A DNA stretch of 46,605 bases, from NCBI GenBank assembly GCA_022508985.1, contig JAFLUA010000014.1:1-46605 (forward strand), read 5' to 3'. Source of the stretch: Muribaculaceae bacterium. Its GTDB lineage: Bacteria > Bacteroidota > Bacteroidia > Bacteroidales > Muribaculaceae. Of the stretch, positions 1 through 9,516 are shown one piece after another; the stretch's first letter is position 1; every line of letters starts with the position of its first letter. A program made the translations under genes and the position numbers. The notes below the pieces were generated by a model, which did not search any database, was not told the DNA's origin, and saw only the letters and a program-made list of their open reading frames with translations.

Positions 1-121
1 AAGGGTGCCAGCCCACGAACTTAAACGTCTTGGGATACGTCCCTTGCAGTGTGTCGCAAATATCCTCAAAATGCTTGCCGTTCAGCGTGTGGTTATTGCT
101 CAGTTTAATCTCAATCCCGAT
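1..121 (-). pseudogene. Phage minor head / head morphogenesis protein fragment (5'-truncated, runs off left edge)
   Basis: Read on the - strand from 121 down to 2, the sequence encodes 40 residues that look like real protein. They contain LSNNHTLNG, DICDTLQG and YPKTFKFVGWHP. From memory of the family, the pattern DICD-x2-QG-x-YP-x2-FKF-x-GWHP is typical of the C-terminal part of SPP1 gp7-like minor head proteins in Bacteroidales prophages, where it is followed by a Cys-rich CRC segment that would lie outside this window. The frame opens after a TAA at 203-205 and has no ATG before the conserved part, so the N-terminal three quarters of the protein is missing. I read it as a prophage relic next to the spoT promoter. 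No search was possible. Confidence 0.5.
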
Positions 122-188
122 AACGAATAGAACCCTCGCCCACCTTGTCTTACTCCCAATAAATTTGAAAGCAGGCCCCGTAGATTTT

Positions 189-220
189 TTTGGTAGTTTG
201 TATTACATTGTGTACCTTTG
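189..220 (+). promoter_or_regulatory. Bacteroidota-type promoter for the spoT operon
   Basis: A -33 TTTG at 189-192 and a -7 TACCTTTG at 213-220 are separated by exactly 20 bases, matching the Bacteroidota housekeeping sigma consensus (TTTG, 19-20 bases, TAnnTTTG). Transcription would start near 227, giving a leader of about 34 bases before the spoT ATG at 261. Confidence 0.8.
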
Positions 221-260
221 TTGTTTAAAGGCAAAAAGCGCCTAAAAACGCTGTTTCTCT

Positions 261-2516
261 ATGGATGCAGAAGGTAAAAAAGTAGCTGAGCGCGACGAAA
301 AAATGATACAGGAGGCCTACCAAGACCTTCTCAATGGCTATCTGAGCAGTAATCACCGTAAGAAAGTGGAGATAATAGAGCGCGCCTTCAATTTTGCCAA
401 GCAAGCACATGCGGGCGTGCGTCGTCGCTCGGGAGAGCCTTATATCATGCATCCTATTGCCGTTGCCAAAATAGCATCGCAAGAAATAGGTCTCGGCTCA
501 ACATCGATATGTGCGGCGTTGTTGCACGATGTGGTAGAAGATACCGATTATACTGTAGAAGACATAGAGCAGCATTTCGGGCCTAAAATAGCACAATTAG
601 TTGAAGGATTAACCAAAATCTCGGGCGGCATTTTCGGCGATAAGGCATCATTGCAGGCTGAGAATTTCCGAAAACTTCTGCTCACGATGAGCGAAGATAT
701 CCGTGTTGTGCTTATCAAGATGGCCGACCGTCTTCACAATATGCGCACCTTGGGGTCGATGGCTCCCAACAAACGCTATAAAATAGCCGGAGAAACGCTG
801 TATATCTACGCCCCGTTGGCTCATCGCCTGGGGCTTTTTGCGATTAAAACAGAGCTTGAAGACCTCAGTTTTAAGCATGAACACCCCGATATATATCGCG
901 AAATAGAGGCCAAAATACGCGAGAGTGAAGCCCGCCGCTCGGCAGCCTATAGCGATTTTGCCGAGCCGATAAAAGCCAAGCTCAACGAGCTGGGTATAAA
1001 ATACGAGGCCAAGGCGCGCCTTAAGTCGGTCTACTCCATATATAACAAAATGGAGAAGAAGCAGTTGCCATTTGAAGAAGTGTACGATCTCTATGCCGTG
1101 CGTATAGTATTCGAGTGCGACGACCCAAGCAAAGAAAAAGGCATCTGCTGGAGTATTTACTCAGCTATCACCGACCTATACCAGCTACACCCCGGAAGGA
1201 CTCGAGATTGGATTGTAACTCCAAAAGCAAATGGTTATCAGGCGCTACACCTCACTGTGATGGGCCCCGAAGGCAATTGGATCGAAGTCCAAATCCGTAG
1301 CCGCCGTATGGATGAGATTGCCGAAAAAGGTTTTGCAGCGCATTGGAAATATAAAATAGGCGAAGGCGAAGAAGAGCCCGAGCTAAATGCGTGGCTTAAA
1401 ACAATCAAAGACATTCTTGACAATCCGGAACCCAGTGCTATCGATTTCCTCAACACCCTAAAGCTCAACCTTTTTGCCACCGAGATTGTGGTGTTTACCC
1501 CCAGCGGCGAGTTGGTAACACTCCCAGCCGGTGCGACAGTGCTCGACCTCGCATTCCACTTGCACACCGAGTTGGGGATGCATTGTATCGCTGGCAAAGT
1601 AAATCATAAATTGATGCCATTGCAAACCGAGCTAAAGAGTGGCGACCAGGTAGAAGTGCTCACCTCGAAAAACCAAATGCCGTTGCCGGAGTGGGAAAAC
1701 TATATGGTAACAGCCAAGGCCCGTACGCGTCTTCGCAAGGGTCTTAGGGCGATGCGTCAACCGGTAATAACACGAGGCAACGAAAAATTGACGCGCTGGT
1801 TTGCAGAAAATGGCATCGAGGAATCAAACTATGTGTTAACCAAGCTCCAGGGTATTTTCCATGTGAGCAATCGCGATGATTTGTGCTATCAACTTGGCGC
1901 CGATGAAATAGCCCTTGGCGAATTTTTGATAAAGCCTCTTCGCAAAGCTTCAGATACGCCAAAACAATCGACCAAAGGCTTATTGTCGAAGATACCGCTT
2001 ATTGGAAAGATGGTGTCGTCGGATAACAAAACACAAGAGGCTGAAACGGTTGAACCGATAAATACAAAACAGGTTTATTACCTTCACACGACCGAAAAAG
2101 GGCCAAACTACACTATGTCGACATGCTGTCACCCCATACCTGGTGATGCCGTGATGGGATTTATCGATGATGACGGCCGAGTACAAATCCACAGTCTCGA
2201 TTGCCCCGAAGCGCAGGTGTTGAAAGCCGGCTACGGGTCGCGAATAGTGGCTACGGAATGGGATGAAGTAAAGCAGGAAAAATTTGTAGCGCAAGTTAGA
2301 GTTGAAGGTATCGATAGGTTTGGCATACTCCAAGAATTGATATATCTAATATCTGTTCACTTGGGCATCGACCTTCGCAAGTTAGACATAGAAGCCAGCG
2401 CAGAAGTGTTCCATGCCGATTTGTGGGTGAGAGTAAGCGATGCCGACGTTGTAAGCGACTTGTGTCGACAGATGAAATCAATCGACGGAGTAACAAAAGC
2501 GACAAGAATACATTAA
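261..2516 (+). CDS. spoT: Bifunctional (p)ppGpp synthetase/hydrolase, RelA/SpoT family
   Basis: A 751-residue long-form Rel/SpoT protein, full length for the family. It makes (p)ppGpp from ATP and GDP/GTP and hydrolyses it, setting the stringent response in the cytoplasm. The N-terminal HD hydrolase is intact: His64, the HD pair 89-90 and ED at 93-94. The synthetase domain follows, with a YDLYAVRI segment, YQALH near 325 and EVQIRS near 343. Then come a TGS domain (about 405-465), a CC-H zinc-finger-like segment near 621-624 and a C-terminal ACT domain. Both catalytic halves look complete, so it is probably bifunctional. The ATG at 261 sits about 34 bases after the predicted transcription start. 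The HD phosphodiesterase gene begins 12 bases downstream, suggesting one transcript. Family assignment is firm; the choice between the names rel and spoT is convention. Confidence 0.95.
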   Translation: MDAEGKKVAERDEKMIQEAYQDLLNGYLSSNHRKKVEIIERAFNFAKQAHAGVRRRSGEPYIMHPIAVAKIASQEIGLGSTSICAALLHDVVEDTDYTVEDIEQHFGPKIAQLVEGLTKISGGIFGDKASLQAENFRKLLLTMSEDIRVVLIKMADRLHNMRTLGSMAPNKRYKIAGETLYIYAPLAHRLGLFAIKTELEDLSFKHEHPDIYREIEAKIRESEARRSAAYSDFAEPIKAKLNELGIKYEAKARLKSVYSIYNKMEKKQLPFEEVYDLYAVRIVFECDDPSKEKGICWSIYSAITDLYQLHPGRTRDWIVTPKANGYQALHLTVMGPEGNWIEVQIRSRRMDEIAEKGFAAHWKYKIGEGEEEPELNAWLKTIKDILDNPEPSAIDFLNTLKLNLFATEIVVFTPSGELVTLPAGATVLDLAFHLHTELGMHCIAGKVNHKLMPLQTELKSGDQVEVLTSKNQMPLPEWENYMVTAKARTRLRKGLRAMRQPVITRGNEKLTRWFAENGIEESNYVLTKLQGIFHVSNRDDLCYQLGADEIALGEFLIKPLRKASDTPKQSTKGLLSKIPLIGKMVSSDNKTQEAETVEPINTKQVYYLHTTEKGPNYTMSTCCHPIPGDAVMGFIDDDGRVQIHSLDCPEAQVLKAGYGSRIVATEWDEVKQEKFVAQVRVEGIDRFGILQELIYLISVHLGIDLRKLDIEASAEVFHADLWVRVSDADVVSDLCRQMKSIDGVTKATRIH

Positions 2517-2528
2517 AGAAAAATATAG

Positions 2529-4568
2529 ATGCGTAGCAGTCTTTTTAACAGAATCTTAATAGCCCTTGCGGCAGCAATCGTCATAGTATATTTTTACCCT
2601 CATCCCGAGGCAAAGCGTTTTAACTATGAAGAAGGCCGGCCATGGAATTATGCCAAATTGATAGCACCTTTCGACATTCCTATCCACCCCGATTCGGCAA
2701 CGTTGCAGGCTGCCCGCGATACTCTCGAAGCTCGATTCGTCCCCATTTATGAGATGGATGCACTTGTTGTCGATAGCATTATCGACGAGTTGCCATACGA
2801 TGGAGTTATGGGAATGCGCTACCGATTGGCCGAGCGACTACGCGCCATATATGCCGCCGGTGTCGTGGATATGCATACCGGGCAAGAAATAAGCGATGGG
2901 AAGCTCCCCAAAGTGAGAATTCTTGATAAAAATATATTGACAGAGACCCCAACGACAACTTTTATGTCGCCACGCGGCGCTTATGCTTATCTTGATTCGA
3001 CAATAACCGACCCGGCACTGCATTACTTCTTTTCAGAATCTAATTTGCATAGTTTGCTTCGGCCTAACTGTCGCATAAATGCAGAGGAGTCGGAGCGCCG
3101 ATTCCAATACGACTATCTGACATTAACCGCCGACCGCGGCATAATATTGCAAGGACAGACCATAATTGACAAAGGAACGATTATAACCTCGCAAGATTAT
3201 ACTAACTTGCAGACCTACGAGGCTTTGTTGACACAAGATAAAACATCGCAAAGCCAAAGTAAATGGCTAATGATAGTTGGCCAATTTGGCTATGTAGCCT
3301 TGCTGCTAACGGCCCTAATGTTTTATTTGTATTATTTCTGCCCGGCGATATATAATAAGTTACAAGGGGTAAGCTTTATATACTGCCTTGTTACACTCTT
3401 CTTCTTGGTAACGGTCGCTCTCGACTATTTCGTGGCCCAAGGCATCTATATGGCACCAATGATGATAGTGCCCATCTTGCTCTTGGTATTTTTCGAGGGC
3501 AGGACGGCAATCTTTGTCAGCATGACATTATCGCTGATATGCGCCGGCACAACAAGCTTTAGCCTCGAATATCTCTTCCTTCAATTTATAGCAGCTACGG
3601 CCGCCGTGTATTCGCTTCGCGAGCTATCGCGACGCGCACAACTACTTAGAACGTCGGTTGTTGTCGCTATCGCTTATATAGTGTCGTATATATTCCTTGA
3701 GCTGTTGATGAATGGGAATTTAGACGGCATATCGCGTCGAATACTCATTTTCTTGGCCGTAAACGCGGCGTTGACATCGATGGCGTATATACTGATGTTT
3801 GCCGCCGAGCGTATTTTCGGTTTTATTTCGGTTGTAACGTTGGTAGAACTTGCCGACATCAACAACCCCGTATTGATGCGTCTCTCCAACGAATGTCCCG
3901 GCACTTTCCAGCACTCTATCGCGGTGAGCAATCTGGCCAGTGATGCCGCCCATAGCATAGGCGCAAATGTGCAGCTTGTGCGCGCCGGAGCCTTATATCA
4001 CGATATAGGCAAACTCAATAACCCGGCCTTTTTCACCGAAAACCAACATGGCGTTAATCCTCACGATGCCTTAACGCCGGAGCAAAGTGCCTCTATTGTT
4101 ATCAGCCATGTGAAAGACGGTATTAAATTAGCCGAGAAGGCAGGCCTCCCGGAGATTATACGCACATTCATACGAGAGCACCATGGCGCCGGTATGGCTA
4201 AATATTTCTACTATACATATTGCAAGTTGCACCCTGATGAGCAAGTCGACCCGACACCCTTTACCTATCCGGGTCCCAATCCGCGCAGCCGGGAGACTTC
4301 GGTGCTGATGATGGCCGATGCCGTCGAGGCAGCCAGCCGCTCCTTGCAAACACATAGCGAGGAAGCGATAACCGACCTTGTTAATAAAATTATCGATGGA
4401 CAAATTGCCGATGGCTTGCACAGCCAGTCGACAATAGCATTCCGCGATGTAGTGGCCATTAAAGAAATATTTATTAAGCACTTGATGACAATATACCACT
4501 CGCGTATCGCATATCCGTCGGCACCGAAGAATGCCACGACACAGTCGCAACGCACGCCTGCACAATAA
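2529..4568 (+). CDS. 7TM-HD domain phosphohydrolase, PgpH-like c-di-AMP phosphodiesterase
   Basis: A 679-residue inner-membrane protein. One membrane segment at about 7-22 is followed by an extracytoplasmic region of about 220 residues (7TMR-HDED type). A cluster of about seven hydrophobic helices spans roughly 245-430, and a cytoplasmic HD domain lies at the C-terminus. The HD signature HDIG is at 491-494, preceded by a FQHSIAVSNLA helix and followed by REHHG and a DAVEAASRS segment. This architecture is that of PgpH, which hydrolyses cyclic di-AMP to pApA, and the length matches the family. The gene lies between spoT (12 bases upstream) and the PorW-like gene (27 bases downstream). c-di-AMP as substrate is inferred from the family; nothing in the window shows a c-di-AMP synthase. 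Confidence 0.88.
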   Translation: MRSSLFNRILIALAAAIVIVYFYPHPEAKRFNYEEGRPWNYAKLIAPFDIPIHPDSATLQAARDTLEARFVPIYEMDALVVDSIIDELPYDGVMGMRYRLAERLRAIYAAGVVDMHTGQEISDGKLPKVRILDKNILTETPTTTFMSPRGAYAYLDSTITDPALHYFFSESNLHSLLRPNCRINAEESERRFQYDYLTLTADRGIILQGQTIIDKGTIITSQDYTNLQTYEALLTQDKTSQSQSKWLMIVGQFGYVALLLTALMFYLYYFCPAIYNKLQGVSFIYCLVTLFFLVTVALDYFVAQGIYMAPMMIVPILLLVFFEGRTAIFVSMTLSLICAGTTSFSLEYLFLQFIAATAAVYSLRELSRRAQLLRTSVVVAIAYIVSYIFLELLMNGNLDGISRRILIFLAVNAALTSMAYILMFAAERIFGFISVVTLVELADINNPVLMRLSNECPGTFQHSIAVSNLASDAAHSIGANVQLVRAGALYHDIGKLNNPAFFTENQHGVNPHDALTPEQSASIVISHVKDGIKLAEKAGLPEIIRTFIREHHGAGMAKYFYYTYCKLHPDEQVDPTPFTYPGPNPRSRETSVLMMADAVEAASRSLQTHSEEAITDLVNKIIDGQIADGLHSQSTIAFRDVVAIKEIFIKHLMTIYHSRIAYPSAPKNATTQSQRTPAQ

Positions 4569-4595
4569 GCGGGAGTATTTGTCGTTATAATATTG

Positions 4596-7500
4596 ATGTA
4601 CAACGGGCTAAAATTATATCGCGGTAGCGCAGGAGTTCCGTGGCTTATTGTCGTGGCCATATTTGTGGCTACGGCGCTTGGCTCGTGTTCTCCAACCAAA
4701 AACAACGCGGCAACTCGTAGATATCAGGAATTTATAACTCGTTATAACATATACTACAACGGCGACAAACATTTTCAGGAGACGCTCGACGACATGGAGC
4801 GCAAATATGAAGACGATTATTCGCGTCTTGTGTTTATGCACCCTGTCGAGGCTAAAGCCGACAAAAATGCACCGCAGCCGACAGGCGATTTCGACCGCTC
4901 TATCGAAAAAGGTCAAAAGGCCATACAGCTACGTTCGATAAAGAAAAAACCGCCGAAAAAAGCAGGCCGAAAAAATGATGCCAAGTATCAGGCTTGGATG
5001 AAAAGAGAAGAGTATAACCCGTTTCTTCATAATGCATGGATGCTAATGGGGCGGGGGCAATATTATAATGGCGACTTCCTTGGCGCTGCCTCTACATTTT
5101 TTTATGTTTCCAAGCATTTTACATGGCTGCCGGCAACGGTGATGGAAGCAAAGTTGATGCAGGCGCTGAGCTATGTGTCGATGGGATGGCAGTATGAGGC
5201 CGAAATGATATTGGTGCGAATAAAGCACGACGACCTTATCAACAACCGATTGCGGAGATTATATAACTATGCCTATGCCGATTACTACGTTCATTCCGGC
5301 AATTATGAAAACGCACTCCCATTCCTCATAGAGGCTGTAAAAGGGGCGTCGGGGGCACAGAAGATACGCCTTAATTTCCTATTGGGCCAGGTCTATGCTC
5401 GTCTTGGCGATAACGATAAGGCATATAAGGCATTTGGTGCTGCCGGAGGAGCTCCGTCGGCTACATATCGCACCAAGTTTAATGCCCGCATCAAGCAGAG
5501 CGAAGTTTTCTCTGGGAGCGATATCGAAGCAGAGGTGAAATCGTTGCGTCGCATGACAAGATATGATCGCAACAAAGAGTATCTCGACCAAATATACTAT
5601 GCCATAGGAAACCTCTATCTCAGCCGAGGTGATACGTTAAAAGCTATAGAGAATTATGAAATAGCAAATGAGAAATCGACTCGGAACGGCATTGACAAGG
5701 CTATAAATCAATTGCGACTGGGCGAGCTTTACTTCTTGCGCCATAATTATGCCAAGGCGCAACCCTCGTATGCCGAGGCTGTGCCGCAGCTGCCGGAGTC
5801 TTATCCTAATTATGCAGCAATAAAGCGGCGTAGCGATGTCCTCGACGAGTTGGCCGTTTATTCCGAAAACGTAAACCTTCAAGACTCTTTGCTGCGTCTT
5901 TCTGCGATGACGCAGGAAGAGCGGCTTGTTGTTATAAACAAAATTATAGCGGAGCTAAAAGAAAAAGAAAAGAAAGAAGCCGAGGAAGCACGGCGCGAAG
6001 AATATCTTGCCAATCAAGCTGCTATGGGCAACCGCCTGCAAGATAATTCCACACAATCGTTCACGATCAACAGCGATAATTCGTGGTATTTCTATAACAC
6101 TGCCACAAAAAACGCCGGTAAAACCGAATTCCAAAAGCGCTGGGGCTCTCGTAAGCTCGAAGACGATTGGCGCAGGCGTAATAAAGCATCGTTCAATACC
6201 GACGACTTTGACTCTGCCGACAAGGATGAATTGCCCGAAGAGGATGGTGGTGAGGGCGCTGATGAAGTAGAAAAGAAACAAAAGGACGAGGGTGCCGACA
6301 AGGCGTCAGACCCTCACTACCCCGAGTATTATCTCGCGCAGATACCCGAAACAGACGAGGATAAGGCAACTGCACATGAGGTTATACAAGAAGGCCTCTA
6401 TAATATGGGCCTTATATTGAAAGATAAACTCGAAGACTACGGCGCATCGTTGTCGGAGTTCAACCGGTTGTTAAAAGACTATCCCGACAATGTTTATCGC
6501 CTTGATGTGTACTATAACATCTACCTCATGTTTGTCCGCCAGGGCAAAATGGCTGAGGCCGAACGATTCCGGGCCATGATTTTATCCGATTTTGCCGATT
6601 CGAAATATGGCGTAGCCATGCGCGACCCCAATTATATTGAAAACCTTCGCACCATGGATGCCCGCCAGCAGGAGTTGTATGAGAGTACATATCAGGCATA
6701 TTTAGATAATCGCAATGCCGATGTGCACCAGGCTTATGCGACAATGAACGAAAAATATCCGTTGAGCAAAATTATGCCGAAATTTATGTTCCTCGATGCT
6801 TTGGCCTATGTAACGGAGAAGAAACCGGAGCAGTTTAACACAGTGCTACGCGACTTGCTCGACCGATATCCCGACACCGACATTACACCTATAGCGGTGG
6901 CATGGCTCAAGGGTATGGCTCAAGGGCGGCAATTACAGTCGGCGCAAGCTAATATGCGCGGTATGATATGGGATATGAGATTGTCGAACGACTCAACGGC
7001 AGTGGCCGACAACTATGAGGCGGCCGAGTTTACGCTAAATCCCGAAGAGAAGCAGTTGTTGATATTTACGTTCCCCACCGATGTGGTGTCGAGCAACGCT
7101 TTGTTATTTGAAATAGCTCGCCACAATTTCCGCTCGTTTGTCGTAAAAGATTTCGACCTCGAACAGATGAATTTCGGCCGACTGGGAATGATAATAGTTC
7201 GGGGCTTCGATAATATGCCTGAAATAAATCACTATCGTAGTGTAATGGCCTCTTCAGAAGATTTTAAGCTGCCGGCCGGAGTGCGACCGATAGTCATCAG
7301 CGAGGCTAATTTCAAAATTTTGCTCGATGAAGGCCGATCGTTTGAAGAATATTTCCACTACCTTGACGCACAAAACTACGTAGATGCGCAGGCCGGTATA
7401 TTGGAGGCAGAAGATATTGAGCAATTGGAAGAACCTGCCGCTGGCGACGATGTTTCTGAGCCAGCCGACGAAGCCGGCACTCAAGAGTCGTCAAAGATTA

Positions 7501-7730
7501 TTTTAGAGGAGGAAATCCCTCAAGCAGAGCCGGAAGAAATTGTTGCTTCGCAGGCAATGGAGCCGGCTGTGAAAACGCCTTCGCCGGCCACGCAAGCACC
7601 GACGGCTCCGGCTACAGCTTCATCGGCAATAGTAGCACCTGCCGCTGTGCCGGCGACTGTGACCCCAACCCCGGCACCGATGTTGCCTCCTGGCTCGGAG
7701 GGCGACGACGACCCTTTACTCTTTGAATAA
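4596..7730 (+). CDS. porW: TPR-repeat outer-membrane lipoprotein, PorW/SprE-like type IX secretion accessory protein
   Basis: A protein of about 1,044 residues with a lipoprotein signal peptide: a hydrophobic stretch then the lipobox ALGSC near residue 31. The mature N-terminus (about 45-70) reads RYQEFITRYNIYYNGDKHF, the pattern I recall for PorW/SprE lipoproteins needed for type IX secretion. TPR-like helical repeats follow (about 150-400), then a charged region rich in Lys and Glu (about 450-600), more helical repeats, and an acidic, Pro/Ala-rich tail after about 930 that looks disordered. A TTG lies directly before the ATG at 4596; I prefer the ATG. The tail makes it longer than usual. 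The assignment rests on the N-terminal motif and architecture, so PorW is likely but not certain. It appears to be last in the spoT operon. Confidence 0.72.
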   Translation: MYNGLKLYRGSAGVPWLIVVAIFVATALGSCSPTKNNAATRRYQEFITRYNIYYNGDKHFQETLDDMERKYEDDYSRLVFMHPVEAKADKNAPQPTGDFDRSIEKGQKAIQLRSIKKKPPKKAGRKNDAKYQAWMKREEYNPFLHNAWMLMGRGQYYNGDFLGAASTFFYVSKHFTWLPATVMEAKLMQALSYVSMGWQYEAEMILVRIKHDDLINNRLRRLYNYAYADYYVHSGNYENALPFLIEAVKGASGAQKIRLNFLLGQVYARLGDNDKAYKAFGAAGGAPSATYRTKFNARIKQSEVFSGSDIEAEVKSLRRMTRYDRNKEYLDQIYYAIGNLYLSRGDTLKAIENYEIANEKSTRNGIDKAINQLRLGELYFLRHNYAKAQPSYAEAVPQLPESYPNYAAIKRRSDVLDELAVYSENVNLQDSLLRLSAMTQEERLVVINKIIAELKEKEKKEAEEARREEYLANQAAMGNRLQDNSTQSFTINSDNSWYFYNTATKNAGKTEFQKRWGSRKLEDDWRRRNKASFNTDDFDSADKDELPEEDGGEGADEVEKKQKDEGADKASDPHYPEYYLAQIPETDEDKATAHEVIQEGLYNMGLILKDKLEDYGASLSEFNRLLKDYPDNVYRLDVYYNIYLMFVRQGKMAEAERFRAMILSDFADSKYGVAMRDPNYIENLRTMDARQQELYESTYQAYLDNRNADVHQAYATMNEKYPLSKIMPKFMFLDALAYVTEKKPEQFNTVLRDLLDRYPDTDITPIAVAWLKGMAQGRQLQSAQANMRGMIWDMRLSNDSTAVADNYEAAEFTLNPEEKQLLIFTFPTDVVSSNALLFEIARHNFRSFVVKDFDLEQMNFGRLGMIIVRGFDNMPEINHYRSVMASSEDFKLPAGVRPIVISEANFKILLDEGRSFEEYFHYLDAQNYVDAQAGILEAEDIEQLEEPAAGDDVSEPADEAGTQESSKIILEEEIPQAEPEEIVASQAMEPAVKTPSPATQAPTAPATASSAIVAPAAVPATVTPTPAPMLPPGSEGDDDPLLFE

Positions 7731-7785
7731 GCAACCAATATTATAGCGCAAAACAACATTCGTGCGCAATGATTGCTATTTTTTT
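7730..7785 (+). terminator. Rho-independent terminator after the PorW-like gene
   Basis: Nested inverted repeat: outer arms AGCAACCA (7730-7737) and TGATTGCT (7770-7777) with one mismatch, inner arms GCGCA (7746-7750) and TGCGC (7763-7767), then a T-rich run at 7779-7785. It overlaps the stop codon region of the TPR gene and would end the spoT operon. A weak -7-like TAATTTAG at 7820-7827, without a clear -33, is the only promoter candidate for the next gene. Confidence 0.6.
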
Positions 7786-7857
7786 GCTGAGATAACGCCT
7801 TTTTTTCAAAGTTTATTAGTAATTTAGCAATCTGAAAACCTTAAATCATTAGTCAAT

Positions 7858-9420
7858 ATGTTTAAAAATCAACCAAAAGGCCTATTGCCGGCAGCGTTGA
7901 GCAACATGGGTGAGCGTTTCGGGTACTATATTATGAACGCGGTCCTTGTGCTTTTTCTGTGTTCGAAGTTCGGCCTTTCAGGCGATCAGAGTTCGCTAAT
8001 CTATTCATTCTTTTATGCAGGAATCTACATTCTAAGCCTTGTCGGTGGTCTTATCGCCGATAAGACACAAAACTACAAAGGCACCATCATCAATGGCCTT
8101 ATAATAATGACAGCAGGCTATGTCGTGCTGTCTATCCCTATCCTTGCAACATCGGAAAATACTTCATGGTTACTTGCCATGACCTGTGTTGCTCTCTTCC
8201 TTATCGCCTTTGGTAATGGTCTTTTCAAGGGCAACCTGCAGGCTATCGTTGGTCAGTTGTACGACAATCCTCGTTATAGCGCACAACGCGACTCCGGTTT
8301 CCAGATTTTCTACGTGTTTATCAATATCGGAGGCCTCGTAGCACCTTTTGTTGCGCCCTTGCTCCGTAGCTGGTGGCTCAATGTTCACCATATGGTCTAC
8401 AACGCTGATTTCCCCGAGTTGTGCCATAAGTTCCTCAATGGTACTATGGGCGCCGACGGAATGGCGAATCTCCAGGCCGTAGCCGCTTCGGCAGGACACT
8501 CGGCCGGCGAATTGCAGGCATTCTGCGCTGAGTATCTCGAAGTATTCAACACCGGCATTCACTTCTCGTTTATAGCATCGGTAGCTGCTATGCTTATCTC
8601 GCTCTGCATTTTCTTGGCAACAAAGAAACAACTGCCGTCGCCGGCAGCTCGTGCAAAAGCCGAGGCGCAGACCTATACCGCAGCCGAGAAGCAAGCCATG
8701 GCAAAGGAAATCAAGCAACGTATGTATGCTCTTTTCGCAGTTCTTGCCATTGTGATATTCTTCTGGTTCTCATTCCACCAGAACGGCACCTCGTTGTCGC
8801 TCTTTGCCCGCGACTTCGTAGCAACCGACACTATAGCTCCTGAAATATGGCAGGCCGTAAACCCGTTCTTTGTAATAGTGTTGACACCGCTCGTGATGTT
8901 GCTCTTCACCTCGCTGTCGCGTCGTGGCCGTGAAATTTCCACCCCGAAGAAAATTGCTATTGGTATGGGTCTTGCAGGCGTGGCTTACTTATTCTTGTGC
9001 ATTTACTGTATGGTTATGGGCTATCCTTCGGGCGACGAATTCCGTGCGATGGCTGCCACTGCTAAAGAAGGCATAAAGGCCGGCCCGTGGGTTTTGATAG
9101 CTCTTTATTTCTTCCTCACCGTAGCCGAATTGTTCATATCGCCGCTTGGCCTTTCATTTGTTTCAAAAGTAGCGCCAAAACACCTCCAGGGTCTATGCCA
9201 AGGCCTATGGTTGGGCGCCACGGCAGTAGGCAACCTCTTGCTATGGATTGGCCCGTTGATGTACAACAAGTGGCCCATTTCTTATGCGTGGGGCGTATTC
9301 TTGGCCGTATGCGTTGTGTCGATGGTTGTGATGTTTGGCATGGTTAAATGGCTTGAACGAGTAACCGCCGATGCTCCGGCTTCCGAAGCCCTTCAATCAG
9401 ACGAAAAAGACGTTATCTAA
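7858..9420 (+). CDS. POT family proton-coupled oligopeptide transporter (MFS)
   Basis: A 520-residue inner-membrane protein with about 12-14 hydrophobic helices. The N-terminal signature ERFGYY (19-24) follows LSNMG and is the ExxERFxYY-type motif that marks the proton-coupled oligopeptide transporter (POT/PTR2) family. A GLIADK loop motif typical of the major facilitator superfamily follows at about 65. The family imports di- and tripeptides with protons. The C-terminal half keeps FFLTVAELFISPLGLSFV, matching the POT motif around helix 10. The length fits. The gene is alone between two terminator-like hairpins, so it is probably monocistronic. Exact substrates cannot be told from sequence. 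Confidence 0.92.
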   Translation: MFKNQPKGLLPAALSNMGERFGYYIMNAVLVLFLCSKFGLSGDQSSLIYSFFYAGIYILSLVGGLIADKTQNYKGTIINGLIIMTAGYVVLSIPILATSENTSWLLAMTCVALFLIAFGNGLFKGNLQAIVGQLYDNPRYSAQRDSGFQIFYVFINIGGLVAPFVAPLLRSWWLNVHHMVYNADFPELCHKFLNGTMGADGMANLQAVAASAGHSAGELQAFCAEYLEVFNTGIHFSFIASVAAMLISLCIFLATKKQLPSPAARAKAEAQTYTAAEKQAMAKEIKQRMYALFAVLAIVIFFWFSFHQNGTSLSLFARDFVATDTIAPEIWQAVNPFFVIVLTPLVMLLFTSLSRRGREISTPKKIAIGMGLAGVAYLFLCIYCMVMGYPSGDEFRAMAATAKEGIKAGPWVLIALYFFLTVAELFISPLGLSFVSKVAPKHLQGLCQGLWLGATAVGNLLLWIGPLMYNKWPISYAWGVFLAVCVVSMVVMFGMVKWLERVTADAPASEALQSDEKDVI

Positions 9421-9436
9421 TATAACCACATATATC

Positions 9437-9473
9437 GGCAGGCGCCCACTCTAATATAGTGCGGGCGCTTGCC
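9437..9473 (+). terminator. Hairpin terminator after the peptide transporter
   Basis: Strong GC-rich inverted repeat: GGCAGGCGCCC pairs with GGGCGCTTGCC around a short AT-rich loop, with one bulge. There is no good T-run after it, so it may be a stabilising 3' hairpin as much as an intrinsic terminator. Confidence 0.5.
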
Positions 9474-9516
9474 AATGTAATTACCCATACTAAAAAGCCT
9501 CGAGATTTGTTGTAAA

